From Pseudomonas putida (GTDB lineage: Bacteria; Pseudomonadota; Gammaproteobacteria; Pseudomonadales; Pseudomonadaceae), in contig CP047152.1 of the NCBI GenBank assembly GCA_041879295.1, positions 4,593,501 to 4,657,500 of the forward strand: 64,000 nucleotides of DNA, in the 5' to 3' direction. Within the stretch, counting starts at the first letter, position 1. Every line of letters starts with the position of its first letter. A program made the translations under genes and the position numbers. The notes under the pieces were generated by a model. It made no database searches and was not told where the DNA came from. It saw only the letters and a list, made by a program, of their open reading frames with translations. Below, one piece after another: positions 43,602 through 54,405 of this stretch.

Positions 43602-45239
43602 TCAACCCAACACCGCGGCCTGCCACTGATTCTGGTCCACCTGAATCAAGGTCGGCCCCTTGCGCTCCACCGCTTGCCCGAGCGCCGTCTGCAATTGGGC
43701 GATATCGGCCACGTTCTCTGCTGCCGCGCCCAACGCCCGCGCCACGCCGATGAAATCCGGGGTATGGATATCCACCCCGACCGGCTCGATCGCCCGATTG
43801 ACCATGTATTTCTTGATTTCCTCGTACCCCTGGTTATTCCACAGCAGTACGATCAGCGGGACCTGCGCCTCCACTGCACTGGCCAGTTCCGGCAGGGTGA
43901 ACTGCAAACCACCATCACCAATCAGGCACACCGCCGGGGCGCGTTCGACGGCCTGCTCGGCACTGCCCAACCAAGCGCCCATGGCTGCTGGCAACGCGTA
44001 ACCCAAGGTACCGTAGCCGGTCGAGGCGTTGAACCAGCGGCGTGGCTGCTCCATGTCGAGTGTCAGGTTGCCGGTGTACACAGGTTGGGTCGAGTCGCCC
44101 ACCAGAATCGCATTCGGCAGGCGCTCCAGTATGGCGCTCAGCAAACGCGTCTGGCTCAGGGTGGGCTGGTCCCAGTCTGCCGCCAGGACCTTGCGCAGAT
44201 TGGCCACGCGGGCCACGCCCCAAGTGCTTTCGTGCACTGGCTGCGGCTGGGCTTGCAGGGCACCGAGCAGCGCTTCGGCAGCCAGCTCGGCATCGGCTAC
44301 CAGCGCCAGCTCCGGCAGATAATTGCGCACGGTCTGGTCCGGGTCGATGTCAATGCGCAGCAGACTGCCCGGGATCTCGAAGCCTCCCTTGAAGGTCACG
44401 TCATAATCGGTTTCGGCCAGTTCGGTGCCGATCGCCAGCACCACGTCAGCCTCGGCCACCAGCGCCCGTGTGGCCGGTAACGACTGGGTCGAGCCGATCT
44501 GCAATGGGTGGCTGGCAGGCAGCAAGCCTTTGGCATTGATGGTCAGCGCCACCGGGGCCTGAAGGTGTTCGGCCAGGCGTGCCAGCGCAGCGCCCGCAGC
44601 CAACGCCCCGCCACCGGCCAGAATCAGCGGCCGACGTGCACTGGCCAGTCGCTCAGCCATCTGCGCCACGGCCTGAGGTGCAGCCCCTGCCCGACTACCC
44701 CGTACAGGGCGTCCCGGCAGCAGGAAGTCGGCCGGTTCAACCAGCACATCGAGCGGGATTTCGATATGCACCGGGCGTGGCCGGGCACTGTCGAACACGG
44801 CAAATGCCCGGGCCAGCACCTGCGGCAAGTCGGCTGCACTCATCAAGGTGTGGGAAAACGCCGCCACACCCGATACCAGCGCCGCTTGGTTGGGCAGCTC
44901 GTGCAGCTTGCCACGGCCACCGCCCAACTGGTCACGGGACTGCACGCTGGAAATCACCAGCATCGGGATCGAGTCGGCATAGGCCTGGCCCATGGCAGTG
45001 GTGATATTGGTCATGCCCGGGCCGGTAATAATGAAGCACACCCCGGGTTTGCCGCGGGTGCGCGCATAGCCGTCAGCCATGAACCCGGCACCTTGCTCAT
45101 GACGTGGGGTGATGTGGCGAATGGAAGAGCCCGCCAGGCCACGATAGAGCTCCACGGTATGTACACCGGGAATGCCGAAGACATGATCGACGCCATAGCC
45201 TTCAAGGAGTTTGACCAGTACTTCGCCGCAGGTTGCCAT
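43602..45239 (-). CDS. Thiamine-diphosphate decarboxylase, 5-guanidino-2-oxopentanoate decarboxylase-like (AruI)
   Basis: ThDP enzyme of 545 residues. The PYR domain has the catalytic Glu in TPRHEQGAGFMADGYAR (near residue 50), and the central domain a nucleotide-type fold. The PP domain has the ThDP/Mg motif GDGGLQF followed about 25 residues later by NNQGY. The N-terminal block MATCGEVLVKLLEGYGVDHV closely resembles P. aeruginosa AruI of the arginine transaminase pathway. No aruH transaminase is adjacent, so the substrate is not confirmed and an acetolactate-synthase-like reaction remains possible. It is divergent from a LysR regulator. Confidence 0.75.
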   Translation of the reverse strand: MATCGEVLVKLLEGYGVDHVFGIPGVHTVELYRGLAGSSIRHITPRHEQGAGFMADGYARTRGKPGVCFIITGPGMTNITTAMGQAYADSIPMLVISSVQSRDQLGGGRGKLHELPNQAALVSGVAAFSHTLMSAADLPQVLARAFAVFDSARPRPVHIEIPLDVLVEPADFLLPGRPVRGSRAGAAPQAVAQMAERLASARRPLILAGGGALAAGAALARLAEHLQAPVALTINAKGLLPASHPLQIGSTQSLPATRALVAEADVVLAIGTELAETDYDVTFKGGFEIPGSLLRIDIDPDQTVRNYLPELALVADAELAAEALLGALQAQPQPVHESTWGVARVANLRKVLAADWDQPTLSQTRLLSAILERLPNAILVGDSTQPVYTGNLTLDMEQPRRWFNASTGYGTLGYALPAAMGAWLGSAEQAVERAPAVCLIGDGGLQFTLPELASAVEAQVPLIVLLWNNQGYEEIKKYMVNRAIEPVGVDIHTPDFIGVARALGAAAENVADIAQLQTALGQAVERKGPTLIQVDQNQWQAAVLG

Positions 45240-45323
45240 CAGGGATCACCATGAATCTTGTTGGGGTATGCCCTTATTGGACCCAAGCCACGGCTATCGC
45301 CACAATGTAAAAAAACACATACT

Positions 45324-45346
45324 AGCCATGTCCTGTGATCATGGCT
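45324..45346. promoter_or_regulatory. Candidate LysR operator
   Basis: AGCCATG and CATGGCT are separated by nine bases, just before the lysR ATG and in the shared 114-base divergent promoter. LysR-type regulators usually bind and autoregulate from such sites. Confidence 0.45.
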
Positions 45347-45353
45347 TACTGCA

Positions 45354-46229
45354 ATGAAACGCCTCCCGCCCCTGCCTGCCCTGCACACATTTCTGGTCAC
45401 CGCCCAGCACTGCAACTTCACCCGCGCAGGGCAGCAGTTGCACATCACCCAAGGCGCTGTCAGCCGCCAGATTGCAGCTCTCGAAGAACACCTGGGTTAT
45501 GCCCTGTTCAAGCGCGAGGCCCGCGGGTTGAGCCTGACCCGTGAAGGCCTGGACTGGCTGCCGCGGGTGCAGCAGGTGTTCGCGCTGATCGAACAGGGGG
45601 TGCGCGAAGTGGGTGAGCACAGCACTACCTTGCAGCTCAAGGCACCCACCTGCGTGATGCGTTGGCTGCTACCGCGCCTGATGGAATGGCAGGCACTGCG
45701 CCCGGACGTACCGGTGGAGCTGACCACGACCGTGCAGCACGGGGTGGATTTGCGTCGCGAGGGCTTCGATGCAGCGGTGGTCTATGGCAATGCACCAAAC
45801 CACGGGCTACATGTGCGCAAACTGTTCGATGAGCAACTGACCCCAGTGTGCGCTCCATCACTGCGTGAAGGGCCAGTGCCGTTGCAGCAGGTGGAAGACC
45901 TGGCCAGGCACATGCTGCTGCACCCCTCGCGAGATGAACACGACTGGCGGTTGTGGTTGCAGGCGGCTGGAGTGACGCTGGCCACACATGGACCCAAACA
46001 GCATTTCGAGACACTGGACATGGCGATGGCCATGGCTTCGCAGGGCACAGGGGTGGCGATCGGTGACTGGTCGCTGATTGGCGATGACCTGCGCGGTGGG
46101 CGGTTGTGCATGCCGTTTGCGCTGAAGGTGCTGACGGGCAAGGGGTATTACCTGGTGAGCCAGGCCAGAAGCTTGCCGCCGGGGTTGCTCGAACTACTGG
46201 ACTGGCTGGAGGGCCAGGCCAGCCTGTGA
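45354..46229 (+). CDS. LysR-family transcriptional regulator (GcvA-like)
   Basis: Regulator of 291 residues. The N-terminal helix-turn-helix (FTRAGQQLHITQGAVSRQIAALEEHLG, residues 22-48) has the strict LysR pattern. The effector-binding domain at 90-290 resembles GcvA/AmpR types (MRWLLPRLMEW near residue 102). It is divergent from the AruI-like gene and probably regulates it. Confidence 0.88.
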   Translation: MKRLPPLPALHTFLVTAQHCNFTRAGQQLHITQGAVSRQIAALEEHLGYALFKREARGLSLTREGLDWLPRVQQVFALIEQGVREVGEHSTTLQLKAPTCVMRWLLPRLMEWQALRPDVPVELTTTVQHGVDLRREGFDAAVVYGNAPNHGLHVRKLFDEQLTPVCAPSLREGPVPLQQVEDLARHMLLHPSRDEHDWRLWLQAAGVTLATHGPKQHFETLDMAMAMASQGTGVAIGDWSLIGDDLRGGRLCMPFALKVLTGKGYYLVSQARSLPPGLLELLDWLEGQASL

Positions 46230-46348
46230 CAGCCCTTTCTCGGGGTCGCCCACAGGTATGCACATGCCTTGGGATCTGCGCGGTCCCAGTGGGAGCGGGC
46301 ATGCCCGCGAAGCAGGCGACTCAATGGCCGACTGTGGAGTGCAAACTT

Positions 46349-46377
46349 GAGCGCCGTCCGTTGAATGGACGGCGCTC
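46349..46377 (-). terminator. Terminator-like hairpin after the oxaloacetate decarboxylase gene
   Basis: A perfect 11-bp stem, GAGCGCCGTCC and its complement, around seven bases starts just beyond the stop codon. A REP-like copy lies at 46290-46312. Confidence 0.65.
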
Positions 46378-46383
46378 TGCCGA

Positions 46384-47253
46384 TCACTCCTCGACGCTCA
46401 TGTATTCCTTGGCCCAGCGAATGTAGTCTTCAGGCTGGGTGTAGGTGTGCGACAGCTCGGTGGCACTGAGGTTTTCCGACTTGTTCTGCCGACCACGCTG
46501 CAGCCGCAGGCAGTCGTAAGTGGCCTTGATTGCGGCAAAGTAAGCCGCATGGCCATCGACTACGATGCGCACGCCCAGACGCGCCAGGCGTTCGTCATCG
46601 CGCAGGTTCGGGTTGCCATAGGTGACCAGCATCAGCGGCACCGTCAGGTGCTCGGCAATCTGCTCGAGCTGCTCGAAGTCTTTGACCCCGACCATGCAAA
46701 TGCCATCAGCGCCCGCTTTCTGGTAGCTCTGCGTACGCACGATGATTTCTTCGGTGCTGAGTACGCCCGCGTTGGTTCGGGCAATGATCGACAGGGACGA
46801 GTCGACCCGTGCCTCCAGCGCCGCACGGATCTTGCCAACACCCTCATCGACCGGAATCAGGTCGGTGGACTTGCGCCCGAACTGGGCGGGCAGAAGGGTG
46901 TCCTCGATGGTCAGTGCGGCCACACCGGCGCGCTCCAGTTCGATCACCGTACGCATCACGTTCAGTGCGTTGCCATAGCCGTGGTCGGCGTCCGCCAGTA
47001 CCGGCAGTTGCGCGACCCGACCAATGCGGGTGGCCTGCTCGACGAACTCGCTGAGGGTGATCAGAGCAAAGTCCGGAGCAGCCAGCACCTGCAACGAAGC
47101 GACCGAACCGCCGAGGATACCGACTTCGAAGCCCAGGTCTGCGGCAATGCGTGCCGACATCGGGTCGAACACCGAGGCAGTGTGGAAACAGGAACCTGAA
47201 GCGAGCAGCTCGCGGAAGGCAAAACGCAGATCTTGGTGGGAAGCCTTGGGCAT
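46384..47253 (-). CDS. Oxaloacetate decarboxylase (isocitrate lyase/PEP mutase superfamily)
   Basis: Cytosolic TIM-barrel enzyme of 289 residues that decarboxylates oxaloacetate to pyruvate; P. aeruginosa PA4872 is the characterised member. Metal and substrate motifs include [14 protein letters not shown] near residue 48, [11 protein letters not shown] near 86 and [14 protein letters not shown] near 113. The ATG at 47253 has GGAG five bases upstream; a GTG two codons earlier is less likely. Monocistronic. Confidence 0.85.
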   Translation of the reverse strand: MPKASHQDLRFAFRELLASGSCFHTASVFDPMSARIAADLGFEVGILGGSVASLQVLAAPDFALITLSEFVEQATRIGRVAQLPVLADADHGYGNALNVMRTVIELERAGVAALTIEDTLLPAQFGRKSTDLIPVDEGVGKIRAALEARVDSSLSIIARTNAGVLSTEEIIVRTQSYQKAGADGICMVGVKDFEQLEQIAEHLTVPLMLVTYGNPNLRDDERLARLGVRIVVDGHAAYFAAIKATYDCLRLQRGRQNKSENLSATELSHTYTQPEDYIRWAKEYMSVEE

Positions 47254-47418
47254 GATCACTCCGCAAAAAAGTTGAAATTTGAACGGTAACTACCGACCCC
47301 TGTAATCGGGTCTACCTGACCTGTTCCAACCGTCGCCATCTGGGCGGTCATGCTCGACATGCAGGCAGAGGAATAAAAGGTGTGGGAGACAGCGTACTGA
47401 AAAACCTGCGGCAAAATG

Positions 47419-47437
47419 TTGCACCAAGCTGGTGCAA
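47419..47437. promoter_or_regulatory. NtrC-like binding site
   Basis: TTGCACCAAGCTGGTGCAA is an 8-bp-arm palindrome with the GCACCA-N3-TGGTGC spacing of NtrC sites such as those of enterobacterial glnA. It lies in the 382-base gap between the divergent oxaloacetate decarboxylase and MFS genes. I found no sigma-54 -24/-12 pair nearby on either strand. The rest of the gap holds no gene. Confidence 0.45.
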
Positions 47438-47635
47438 GCCCCGAATTTCAGCCTCTGTGGCATACCAACGATATCACGCAGCCATGCCTCGCTGGATGAA
47501 TGCGCCAATGCCGATCTTGCATAGGGGATGCAGATAGTACATAGGAAGCTACCTAACTCAGGGTACAATTCGGGGGCTTCTCTGAGAGCAGGCTTGCCCG
47601 CCAAGGGGCTGCCGTAGACAAAACAAGGTATTCCC

Positions 47636-49087
47636 GTGACCGCCGCCCTGCCCCCTACCTCCCTGCGCAACGTGCTCACCGCCCTCATGCTGGCCATCTT
47701 CCTTGGCGCTCTGGACCAGACCATCGTCGCCGTCTCACTGCCCGCCATCTCGGCACAGTTCAGCGATGTCGGCATGCTGGCCTGGGTCATTTCCGGGTAC
47801 ATGGTGGCAATGACCGTGGCTGTGCCGATCTACGGCAAACTGGGCGACCTTTACGGCCGGCGCCGGATGATCCTCACCGGCATCAGCCTGTTCACCCTGG
47901 CTTCCATTGCCTGTGCAATGGCCCAGGACATGCAGCAACTGTTGCTGGCCCGGGTACTGCAGGGTATTGGCGCAGGCGGCATGGTCTCGGTGAGCCAGGC
48001 AATCATTGGCGACTTCGTGCCCCCACGCGAACGCGGCCGCTACCAGGGCTACTTCAGCAGCATGTACGCCGCGGCCAGCGTGGCCGGGCCAGTGCTGGGC
48101 GGCTGGTTGACCGAGTACCTGTCGTGGCGCTGGGTGTTCTGGATCAACCTGCCGCTGGGGCTGGTCGCCTTGTGGTCCATACACCGAGCCCTCAGTGGCA
48201 TGCCGCTGCAGCGTCGCGAGGCACAGGTAGACTACCTTGGCGCCGTGCTGTTGATCCTTGGCCTTGGCAGCCTGCTACTGGGCATCACCTTGGTGGGCCA
48301 GGGCCACGCCTGGGCCGACCCGGCCGTGCTGGCGCTGTTCGGCTGCGCCCTGCTGGGCCTGACGCTTTTCATCGCCCACGAACGCCGCTGCACAGAGCCG
48401 CTGCTGCCGCTCAGCCTGTTCAGCAACCGGGTGGCGGTGCTGTGCTGGGCAGTGATCTTCTTCGCCAGTTTCCAGTCCATTTCCCTGACCATGCTCATGC
48501 CCTTGCGTTACCAAGGCATCACCGGCGCAGGTGCCGACAGCGCCGCCCTGCACCTGCTGCCGCTGGCCATGGGGCTGCCCATGGGCGCCTTCACAGGAGG
48601 CCGCATGACCAGCCGGACCGGGCGCTACAAGCCGCAGATCCTGGCCGGTGCACTGCTGATGCCAGTGGCCATTTTCGCGATGGCACTGACTCCGCCGCAA
48701 TCAGCGTTGCTCGGTGCGCTGTTCATGCTGCTTACCGGTATTGCCTGCGGGCTGCAATTTCCGACCTCGCTGGTGGGCACACAAAGCGCGGTGGCCAGCA
48801 AGGACATCGGCGTGGCCACCAGCACCACCAACCTGTTCCGCTCGCTGGGCGGAGCCATGGGCGTGGCGTGCATGTCCAGCCTGTTGCTGGCACTGCTGCA
48901 TCAGGGTGGTTTCGAACTGTCGGGTAATCCGTTGCTGGGGAGCTTGAAGGCCGCGGAGGTGGACCTGGTGACTCAGGGGCGGTTGCTGGACACGTTCAGG
49001 CAGTTGCTGATGGGGAGTGCACTTGTCGCGGTGCTGGGGCTGTTTGCGGCATTGGCTTTGCCCGACCGGCAATTGCGCGGCCGCTGA
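47636..49087 (+). CDS. DHA2-family MFS multidrug transporter (EmrB/QacA-like)
   Basis: Drug:H+ antiporter of 483 residues and fourteen membrane segments. The start is GTG at 47636, with AAGG upstream. Motif A, KLGDLYGRRRMIL, is near residue 68. Motif C of DHA transporters is MYAAASVAGPVLGGWL near 142, and LDQTIVAVSLPAI near residue 26 is typical of EmrB/QacA proteins. No adjacent membrane-fusion partner. It converges on ttgR. Confidence 0.88.
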   Translation: MTAALPPTSLRNVLTALMLAIFLGALDQTIVAVSLPAISAQFSDVGMLAWVISGYMVAMTVAVPIYGKLGDLYGRRRMILTGISLFTLASIACAMAQDMQQLLLARVLQGIGAGGMVSVSQAIIGDFVPPRERGRYQGYFSSMYAAASVAGPVLGGWLTEYLSWRWVFWINLPLGLVALWSIHRALSGMPLQRREAQVDYLGAVLLILGLGSLLLGITLVGQGHAWADPAVLALFGCALLGLTLFIAHERRCTEPLLPLSLFSNRVAVLCWAVIFFASFQSISLTMLMPLRYQGITGAGADSAALHLLPLAMGLPMGAFTGGRMTSRTGRYKPQILAGALLMPVAIFAMALTPPQSALLGALFMLLTGIACGLQFPTSLVGTQSAVASKDIGVATSTTNLFRSLGGAMGVACMSSLLLALLHQGGFELSGNPLLGSLKAAEVDLVTQGRLLDTFRQLLMGSALVAVLGLFAALALPDRQLRGR

Positions 49088-49204
49088 AGGCTACGCAGTC
49101 GCTGCAAGAGCCGCCTTGTGCTGTGAACAGCCGTAGTGCGGCCGCGCCCTTAATCCCCCCTTAACACAAAGGGGAAACACTCCCTCACAATCCTTAACAA
49201 AGTG

Positions 49205-49837
49205 TCATTTGCGCAGAGCCGGGCTCAAGCGCAGCATATCCAGCCCGGTGTCGACCCATTTTTCGACATCACCCAACAGATCGACACTGTCAGGCAGCAA
49301 GAGCCAGCGCCCGATCAGGCCATCGACATAGGCAAACATGGCCACCGCCGCGCGCTCGACATCCAGCTCGCCAGGCAACTGGCCCCGGCGCACGGCATTG
49401 GCCAGCGCCAGGGTGATGCCCTTGTGGCAATCCAGCACCGCACCCTGGCGCTGCTGGCGAATTTCACACATGTCATCGGTGAACTCGCACTTGTGATGCA
49501 GGATTTCATTGATACGGCGGGTTCGGGCATCGAGCACCAGCTCGTTGAACACCTGCAACAGCAGCTTGCGCATGCAGCCAAGCGGGTCGACTTCATCCTC
49601 GCTTTCGCTCGCGCGCGCCAAATGGTCATGGGTCTCGTGCAGGCTGTCGAGCAACGCCTGCACCAGCTCGGCCTTGTTGTTGAAGTGCCAGTAGATCGCC
49701 CCCCGCGTCACACCCGCCAGTTCGGCGATGTCGGCCAGGGTGGTTCGCGCAACCCCGCGCTTGTAGAAGGCCTTTTCCGCCGCCTCGATGATCTGGGCGC
49801 GGGTTTCCTGGGCTTCTTCTTTGGTTCGACGGACCAT
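49205..49837 (-). CDS. ttgR: TetR-family repressor TtgR (ArpR)
   Basis: Repressor of 210 residues that binds flavonoids, chloramphenicol and other drugs and then releases the ttgABC promoter. The N-terminal helix-turn-helix is [21 protein letters not shown] (residues 32-52). The C-terminal ligand domain follows, ending [12 protein letters not shown]. It is divergent from ttgA with its operator between them, the known P. putida arrangement. Confidence 0.95.
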   Translation of the reverse strand: MVRRTKEEAQETRAQIIEAAEKAFYKRGVARTTLADIAELAGVTRGAIYWHFNNKAELVQALLDSLHETHDHLARASESEDEVDPLGCMRKLLLQVFNELVLDARTRRINEILHHKCEFTDDMCEIRQQRQGAVLDCHKGITLALANAVRRGQLPGELDVERAAVAMFAYVDGLIGRWLLLPDSVDLLGDVEKWVDTGLDMLRLSPALRK

Positions 49838-49961
49838 GGCAGTACAACCTCATCTGGCCCGAACGCGCAGCGCGTGCGGGGAACGCTCCGGGGAACCTCT
49901 GCTGGGGGCCTCTCGGATGAACTAATCAAGCGCTGAGGCAGTACCGGAGTACAGCTCAGCA

Positions 49962-49993
49962 GTATTTACAAACAACCATGAATGTAAGTATAT
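49962..49993. promoter_or_regulatory. TtgR operator and overlapping ttgR/ttgA promoters
   Basis: The imperfect inverted repeat TATTTACA-N12-TGTAAGTA (49963-49990) in the divergent region matches the published TtgR operator of P. putida as I remember it. It would repress both genes. Confidence 0.85.
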
Positions 49994-50094
49994 TCCTTAG
50001 CAAGCTATTTATCCACCGGATAGCATTTTTTCCAGATCAAGATCTCTTCCATTACTCTTGAGCGTCTCCCTGCTCCAGCGACCCGAGGATCCTC

Positions 50095-51249
50095 ATGCAA
50101 TTCAAGCCAGCCGTTACCGCTCTGGTTTCCGCCGTCGCCCTGGCAACCTTGCTCAGTGGCTGTAAGAAAGAAGAAGCAGCGCCAGCGGCGCAGGCTCCTC
50201 AGGTCGGCGTCGTGACCATCCAGCCGCAAGCCTTCACCCTCACCTCGGAATTGCCGGGGCGTACCAGTGCCTACCGCGTCGCCGAAGTGCGCCCGCAGGT
50301 CAACGGCATCATCCTCAAACGCCTGTTCAAGGAAGGCAGTGAGGTCAAGGAAGGCCAGCAGCTGTATCAGATCGACCCTGCCGTATACGAAGCCACCCTG
50401 GCCAATGCCAAGGCCAACCTGCTGGCTACACGCTCGCTGGCCGAACGCTACAAGCAACTGATTGACGAGCAGGCCGTCTCCAAACAGGAATATGACGACG
50501 CCAATGCCAAACGATTGCAGGCCGAGGCTGCGCTCAAGAGCGCACAGATCGACCTGCGCTACACCAAGGTTCTGGCGCCGATCAGCGGCCGTATCGGCCG
50601 TTCTTCGGTTACCGAAGGTGCACTGGTGAGCAATGGTCAGACCGATGCCATGGCCACCATCCAGCAGCTCGACCCTATTTATGTCGACGTTACCCAGTCC
50701 ACCGCCGAGCTGCTCAAGCTGCGCCGTGACCTGGAAAGCGGCCAGTTGAAGAAGGCCGGCGACAACGCCGCCTCGGTTCAGCTGGTATTGGAAGACGGCA
50801 GCCTGTTCAAACAGGAAGGCCGCCTGGAGTTCTCCGAAGTCGCGGTGGACGAGACCACAGGCTCGGTGACCCTGCGCGCCCTGTTCCCCAACCCCGATCA
50901 CACCCTGCTGCCAGGCATGTTCGTGCATGCGCGGCTCAAGGCCGGTGTCAACGCCAACGCCATCCTGGCACCGCAACAAGGCGTGACCCGCGACCTCAAG
51001 GGCGCACCAACCGCCCTGGTGGTCAACCAGGAGAACAAGGTCGAACTGCGCCAGCTCAAGGCCAGCCGCACCTTGGGTAGCGACTGGCTGATCGAGGAAG
51101 GCCTCAACCCGGGTGACCGCCTGATCACCGAAGGGCTGCAGTACGTGCGCCCAGGCGTTGAGGTGAAGGTCAGCGAAGCCACCAACGTCAAGAAGCCGGC
51201 CGGCCCTGATCAGGCCAGCGCGGCAAAAGCAGACGCCAAAGCGGAGTAA
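50095..51249 (+). CDS. ttgA: RND efflux periplasmic adaptor lipoprotein TtgA
   Basis: Membrane-fusion protein of the TtgABC pump, 384 residues. The signal peptide ends in a lipobox LLSGC at residues 19-23, so it is lipid-anchored to the inner membrane. Beta-barrel and lipoyl parts flank an alpha-hairpin at about residues 95-165 (ATLANAKANLLATRSLAERY). The C-terminal tail is Lys/Ala-rich. It ends three bases before ttgB. Confidence 0.95.
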   Translation: MQFKPAVTALVSAVALATLLSGCKKEEAAPAAQAPQVGVVTIQPQAFTLTSELPGRTSAYRVAEVRPQVNGIILKRLFKEGSEVKEGQQLYQIDPAVYEATLANAKANLLATRSLAERYKQLIDEQAVSKQEYDDANAKRLQAEAALKSAQIDLRYTKVLAPISGRIGRSSVTEGALVSNGQTDAMATIQQLDPIYVDVTQSTAELLKLRRDLESGQLKKAGDNAASVQLVLEDGSLFKQEGRLEFSEVAVDETTGSVTLRALFPNPDHTLLPGMFVHARLKAGVNANAILAPQQGVTRDLKGAPTALVVNQENKVELRQLKASRTLGSDWLIEEGLNPGDRLITEGLQYVRPGVEVKVSEATNVKKPAGPDQASAAKADAKAE

Positions 51250-51252
51250 ACC

Positions 51253-54200
51253 ATGTCGAAGTTCTTTATCGATCGCCCGATCTTCGCCTGGGTGATCGCC
51301 TTGGTGATCATGCTGGTCGGGGCCTTGTCGATCCTGAAGCTGCCGATCAACCAGTACCCCAGTATCGCGCCGCCGGCCATCGCCATCGCCGTGACCTACC
51401 CGGGCGCCTCGGCGCAAACCGTGCAGGACACCGTGGTGCAGGTGATCGAGCAGCAGCTCAACGGTATCGACAACCTGCGTTATGTGTCGTCGGAAAGTAA
51501 CTCCGACGGCAGCATGACCATTACCGCCACCTTCGAACAGGGTACCAACCCCGACACCGCGCAGGTACAGGTACAGAACAAGCTGAACCTGGCTACCCCG
51601 CTGCTGCCGCAGGAAGTGCAGCAACAAGGTATCCGCGTCACCAAAGCAGTGAAGAACTTCCTGCTGGTGATCGGCCTGGTCTCCGAAGACGGCAGCATGA
51701 CCAAGGACGACCTGGCCAACTACATCGTCTCGAACATGCAGGACCCGATCTCGCGTACTGCGGGTGTGGGTGACTTCCAGGTGTTCGGTGCGCAGTACGC
51801 CATGCGTATCTGGCTCGATCCGGCCAAGCTGAACAAGTTCCAGCTGACCCCGGTCGACGTCAAGACAGCTGTCGCCGCCCAGAACGTGCAGGTGTCTTCC
51901 GGCCAGCTCGGCGGCCTGCCAGCCCTGCCGGGCACCCAGCTTAACGCCACCATCATCGGCAAGACCCGCCTGCAAACCGCCGAGCAGTTCGAGAACATTC
52001 TGCTCAAGGTCAATAAAGACGGTTCACAGGTGCGTCTGGGTGACGTCGCCCAAGTGGGCCTGGGGGGTGAAAACTACGCAGTCAGCGCCCAGTTCAACGG
52101 CAAGCCGGCCTCCGGCCTGGCGGTAAAACTGGCAACCGGCGCCAACGCCCTGGACACCGCCAAGGCACTGCGCGAGACCATCAAAAGCCTGGAACCGTTC
52201 TTCCCGCCGGGGGTCAAGGCGGTATTCCCGTATGACACCACCCCAGTGGTCACCGAATCGATCAGCGGCGTGATCCACACCCTGATCGAAGCCGTGGTTC
52301 TGGTGTTCCTGGTGATGTACCTGTTCCTGCAGAACTTCCGCGCCACCATCATCACCACCATGACCGTACCGGTCGTATTGCTGGGTACCTTCGGCATCCT
52401 TGCCGCTGCAGGCTTCAGCATCAACACCCTGACCATGTTCGCCATGGTATTGGCCATCGGCTTGCTGGTGGACGACGCCATCGTCGTGGTGGAGAACGTC
52501 GAGCGGGTAATGTCCGAGGAAGGCTTGCCACCCAAGGAAGCGACCAAGCGCTCGATGGAACAGATCCAGGGCGCCCTTGTGGGTATCGCCCTGGTGCTCT
52601 CGGCGGTACTGCTGCCCATGGCGTTCTTCGGCGGTTCCACGGGTGTCATCTACCGGCAGTTCTCCATCACCATCGTCTCGGCCATGGGTCTGTCGGTGCT
52701 GGTTGCGCTTATCTTCACCCCGGCGCTTTGCGCAACCATGCTCAAGCCGCTGAAGAAGGGCGAGCACCACACCGCCAAAGGCGGGTTCTTCGGCTGGTTC
52801 AACCGCAACTTCGACCGCAGCGTCAATGGCTACGAGCGCAGTGTCGGCACCATCCTGCGCAACAAGGTGCCATTCCTGCTGGCCTATGCACTGATCGTGG
52901 TCGGCATGATCTGGCTGTTCGCCCGCATCCCTACCGCGTTCCTCCCGGAAGAAGACCAGGGCGTACTCTTCGCCCAGGTGCAGACCCCGGCCGGCTCCAG
53001 TGCCGAACGCACGCAGGCCGTGGTCGATCAGATGCGTGAATACCTGCTCAAGGACGAAGCCGATACCGTATCGTCGGTATTCACCGTCAACGGTTTCAAC
53101 TTCGCAGGCCGCGGCCAGAGCTCGGGCATGGCATTCATCATGCTCAAACCATGGGATGAGCGCTCGAAGGAGAACAGCGTGTTCGCGCTGGCACAGCGTG
53201 CCCAGCAGCACTTCTTCACCTTCCGTGATGCAATGGTGTTCGCCTTCGCCCCGCCAGCGGTGCTTGAACTGGGTAACGCCACCGGCTTCGACGTGTTCCT
53301 TCAGGACCGCGGCGGTGTCGGCCACGAGAAGTTGATGGAGGCGCGCAACCAGTTCCTGGCCAAAGCCGCGCAGAGCAAGATCCTCAGCGCCGTGCGACCG
53401 AACGGCCTGAACGATGAACCGCAGTACCAGCTGACCATTGATGACGAACGTGCCAGCGCCTTGGGCGTGACCATTGCCGACATCAACAACACCCTGTCGA
53501 TTGCGCTGGGCGCCAGCTACGTCAACGACTTCATCGACCGTGGCCGGGTCAAGAAGGTGTACATCCAGGGCGAACCAAGCGCGCGGATGAGCCCGGAAGA
53601 CCTGCAAAAATGGTACGTGCGCAACGGCGCAGGCGAGATGGTGCCGTTCTCCTCCTTCGCCAAAGGCGAATGGACCTACGGCTCGCCAAAGCTGTCGCGT
53701 TACAACGGTGTCGAAGCGATGGAAATCCTCGGTGCACCGGCGCCTGGCTACAGTACCGGTGAAGCCATGGCCGAGGTCGAGCGCATTGCTGGCGAGCTGC
53801 CAAGCGGTATCGGCTTCTCCTGGACCGGCATGTCCTACGAGGAAAAACTCTCCGGCTCGCAGATGCCGGCGCTGTTCGCCCTCTCGGTACTGTTCGTGTT
53901 CCTGTGCCTGGCAGCCCTGTACGAAAGCTGGTCGATCCCGATCGCTGTGGTGCTGGTAGTACCGCTGGGTATCATCGGTGCACTGATCGCCACCAGCCTG
54001 CGCGGCCTGTCCAACGACGTGTACTTCCTGGTTGGCCTGTTGACCACCATCGGTCTTGCGGCGAAAAACGCCATTCTGATCGTCGAGTTCGCCAAGGAGC
54101 TGCACGAACAAGGCCGTAGCCTGTACGACTCAGCGATCGAAGCGTGCCGCATGCGTCTTCGCCCGATCATCATGACCTCGCTGGCGTTCATCCTGGGCGT

Positions 54201-54405
54201 GGTACCGTTGACGATCGCCAGCGGCGCTGGCGCCGGCAGCCAGCACGCCATCGGTACTGGCGTGATCGGCGGCATGATCAGTGCGACCGTGCTGGCTATC
54301 TTCTGGGTACCACTGTTCTTCGTCGCAGTGTCGTCACTGTTCGGCAGCAAAGAGCCGGAAAAAGACGTCACCCCTGAAAATCCACGTTATGAGGCTGGGC
54401 AATGA
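51253..54405 (+). CDS. ttgB: RND efflux pump inner-membrane transporter TtgB
   Basis: Proton-driven resistance-nodulation-division transporter of 1050 residues that exports antibiotics and solvents. Twelve membrane segments and two large periplasmic loops. HAE1-family motifs are [17 protein letters not shown] at the start, and [16 protein letters not shown] near residue 400 with the proton-relay Asp pair. It is coupled to ttgA (three-base spacing) and ttgC (4-base overlap). Confidence 0.97.
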   Translation: MSKFFIDRPIFAWVIALVIMLVGALSILKLPINQYPSIAPPAIAIAVTYPGASAQTVQDTVVQVIEQQLNGIDNLRYVSSESNSDGSMTITATFEQGTNPDTAQVQVQNKLNLATPLLPQEVQQQGIRVTKAVKNFLLVIGLVSEDGSMTKDDLANYIVSNMQDPISRTAGVGDFQVFGAQYAMRIWLDPAKLNKFQLTPVDVKTAVAAQNVQVSSGQLGGLPALPGTQLNATIIGKTRLQTAEQFENILLKVNKDGSQVRLGDVAQVGLGGENYAVSAQFNGKPASGLAVKLATGANALDTAKALRETIKSLEPFFPPGVKAVFPYDTTPVVTESISGVIHTLIEAVVLVFLVMYLFLQNFRATIITTMTVPVVLLGTFGILAAAGFSINTLTMFAMVLAIGLLVDDAIVVVENVERVMSEEGLPPKEATKRSMEQIQGALVGIALVLSAVLLPMAFFGGSTGVIYRQFSITIVSAMGLSVLVALIFTPALCATMLKPLKKGEHHTAKGGFFGWFNRNFDRSVNGYERSVGTILRNKVPFLLAYALIVVGMIWLFARIPTAFLPEEDQGVLFAQVQTPAGSSAERTQAVVDQMREYLLKDEADTVSSVFTVNGFNFAGRGQSSGMAFIMLKPWDERSKENSVFALAQRAQQHFFTFRDAMVFAFAPPAVLELGNATGFDVFLQDRGGVGHEKLMEARNQFLAKAAQSKILSAVRPNGLNDEPQYQLTIDDERASALGVTIADINNTLSIALGASYVNDFIDRGRVKKVYIQGEPSARMSPEDLQKWYVRNGAGEMVPFSSFAKGEWTYGSPKLSRYNGVEAMEILGAPAPGYSTGEAMAEVERIAGELPSGIGFSWTGMSYEEKLSGSQMPALFALSVLFVFLCLAALYESWSIPIAVVLVVPLGIIGALIATSLRGLSNDVYFLVGLLTTIGLAAKNAILIVEFAKELHEQGRSLYDSAIEACRMRLRPIIMTSLAFILGVVPLTIASGAGAGSQHAIGTGVIGGMISATVLAIFWVPLFFVAVSSLFGSKEPEKDVTPENPRYEAGQ

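Noticed and set aside
50005..51975. 656-codon minus-strand frame over ttgA/ttgB
   Set aside because: Antisense shadow of the well-recognised efflux genes; no coherent domain and it runs through the TtgA-TtgB junction.
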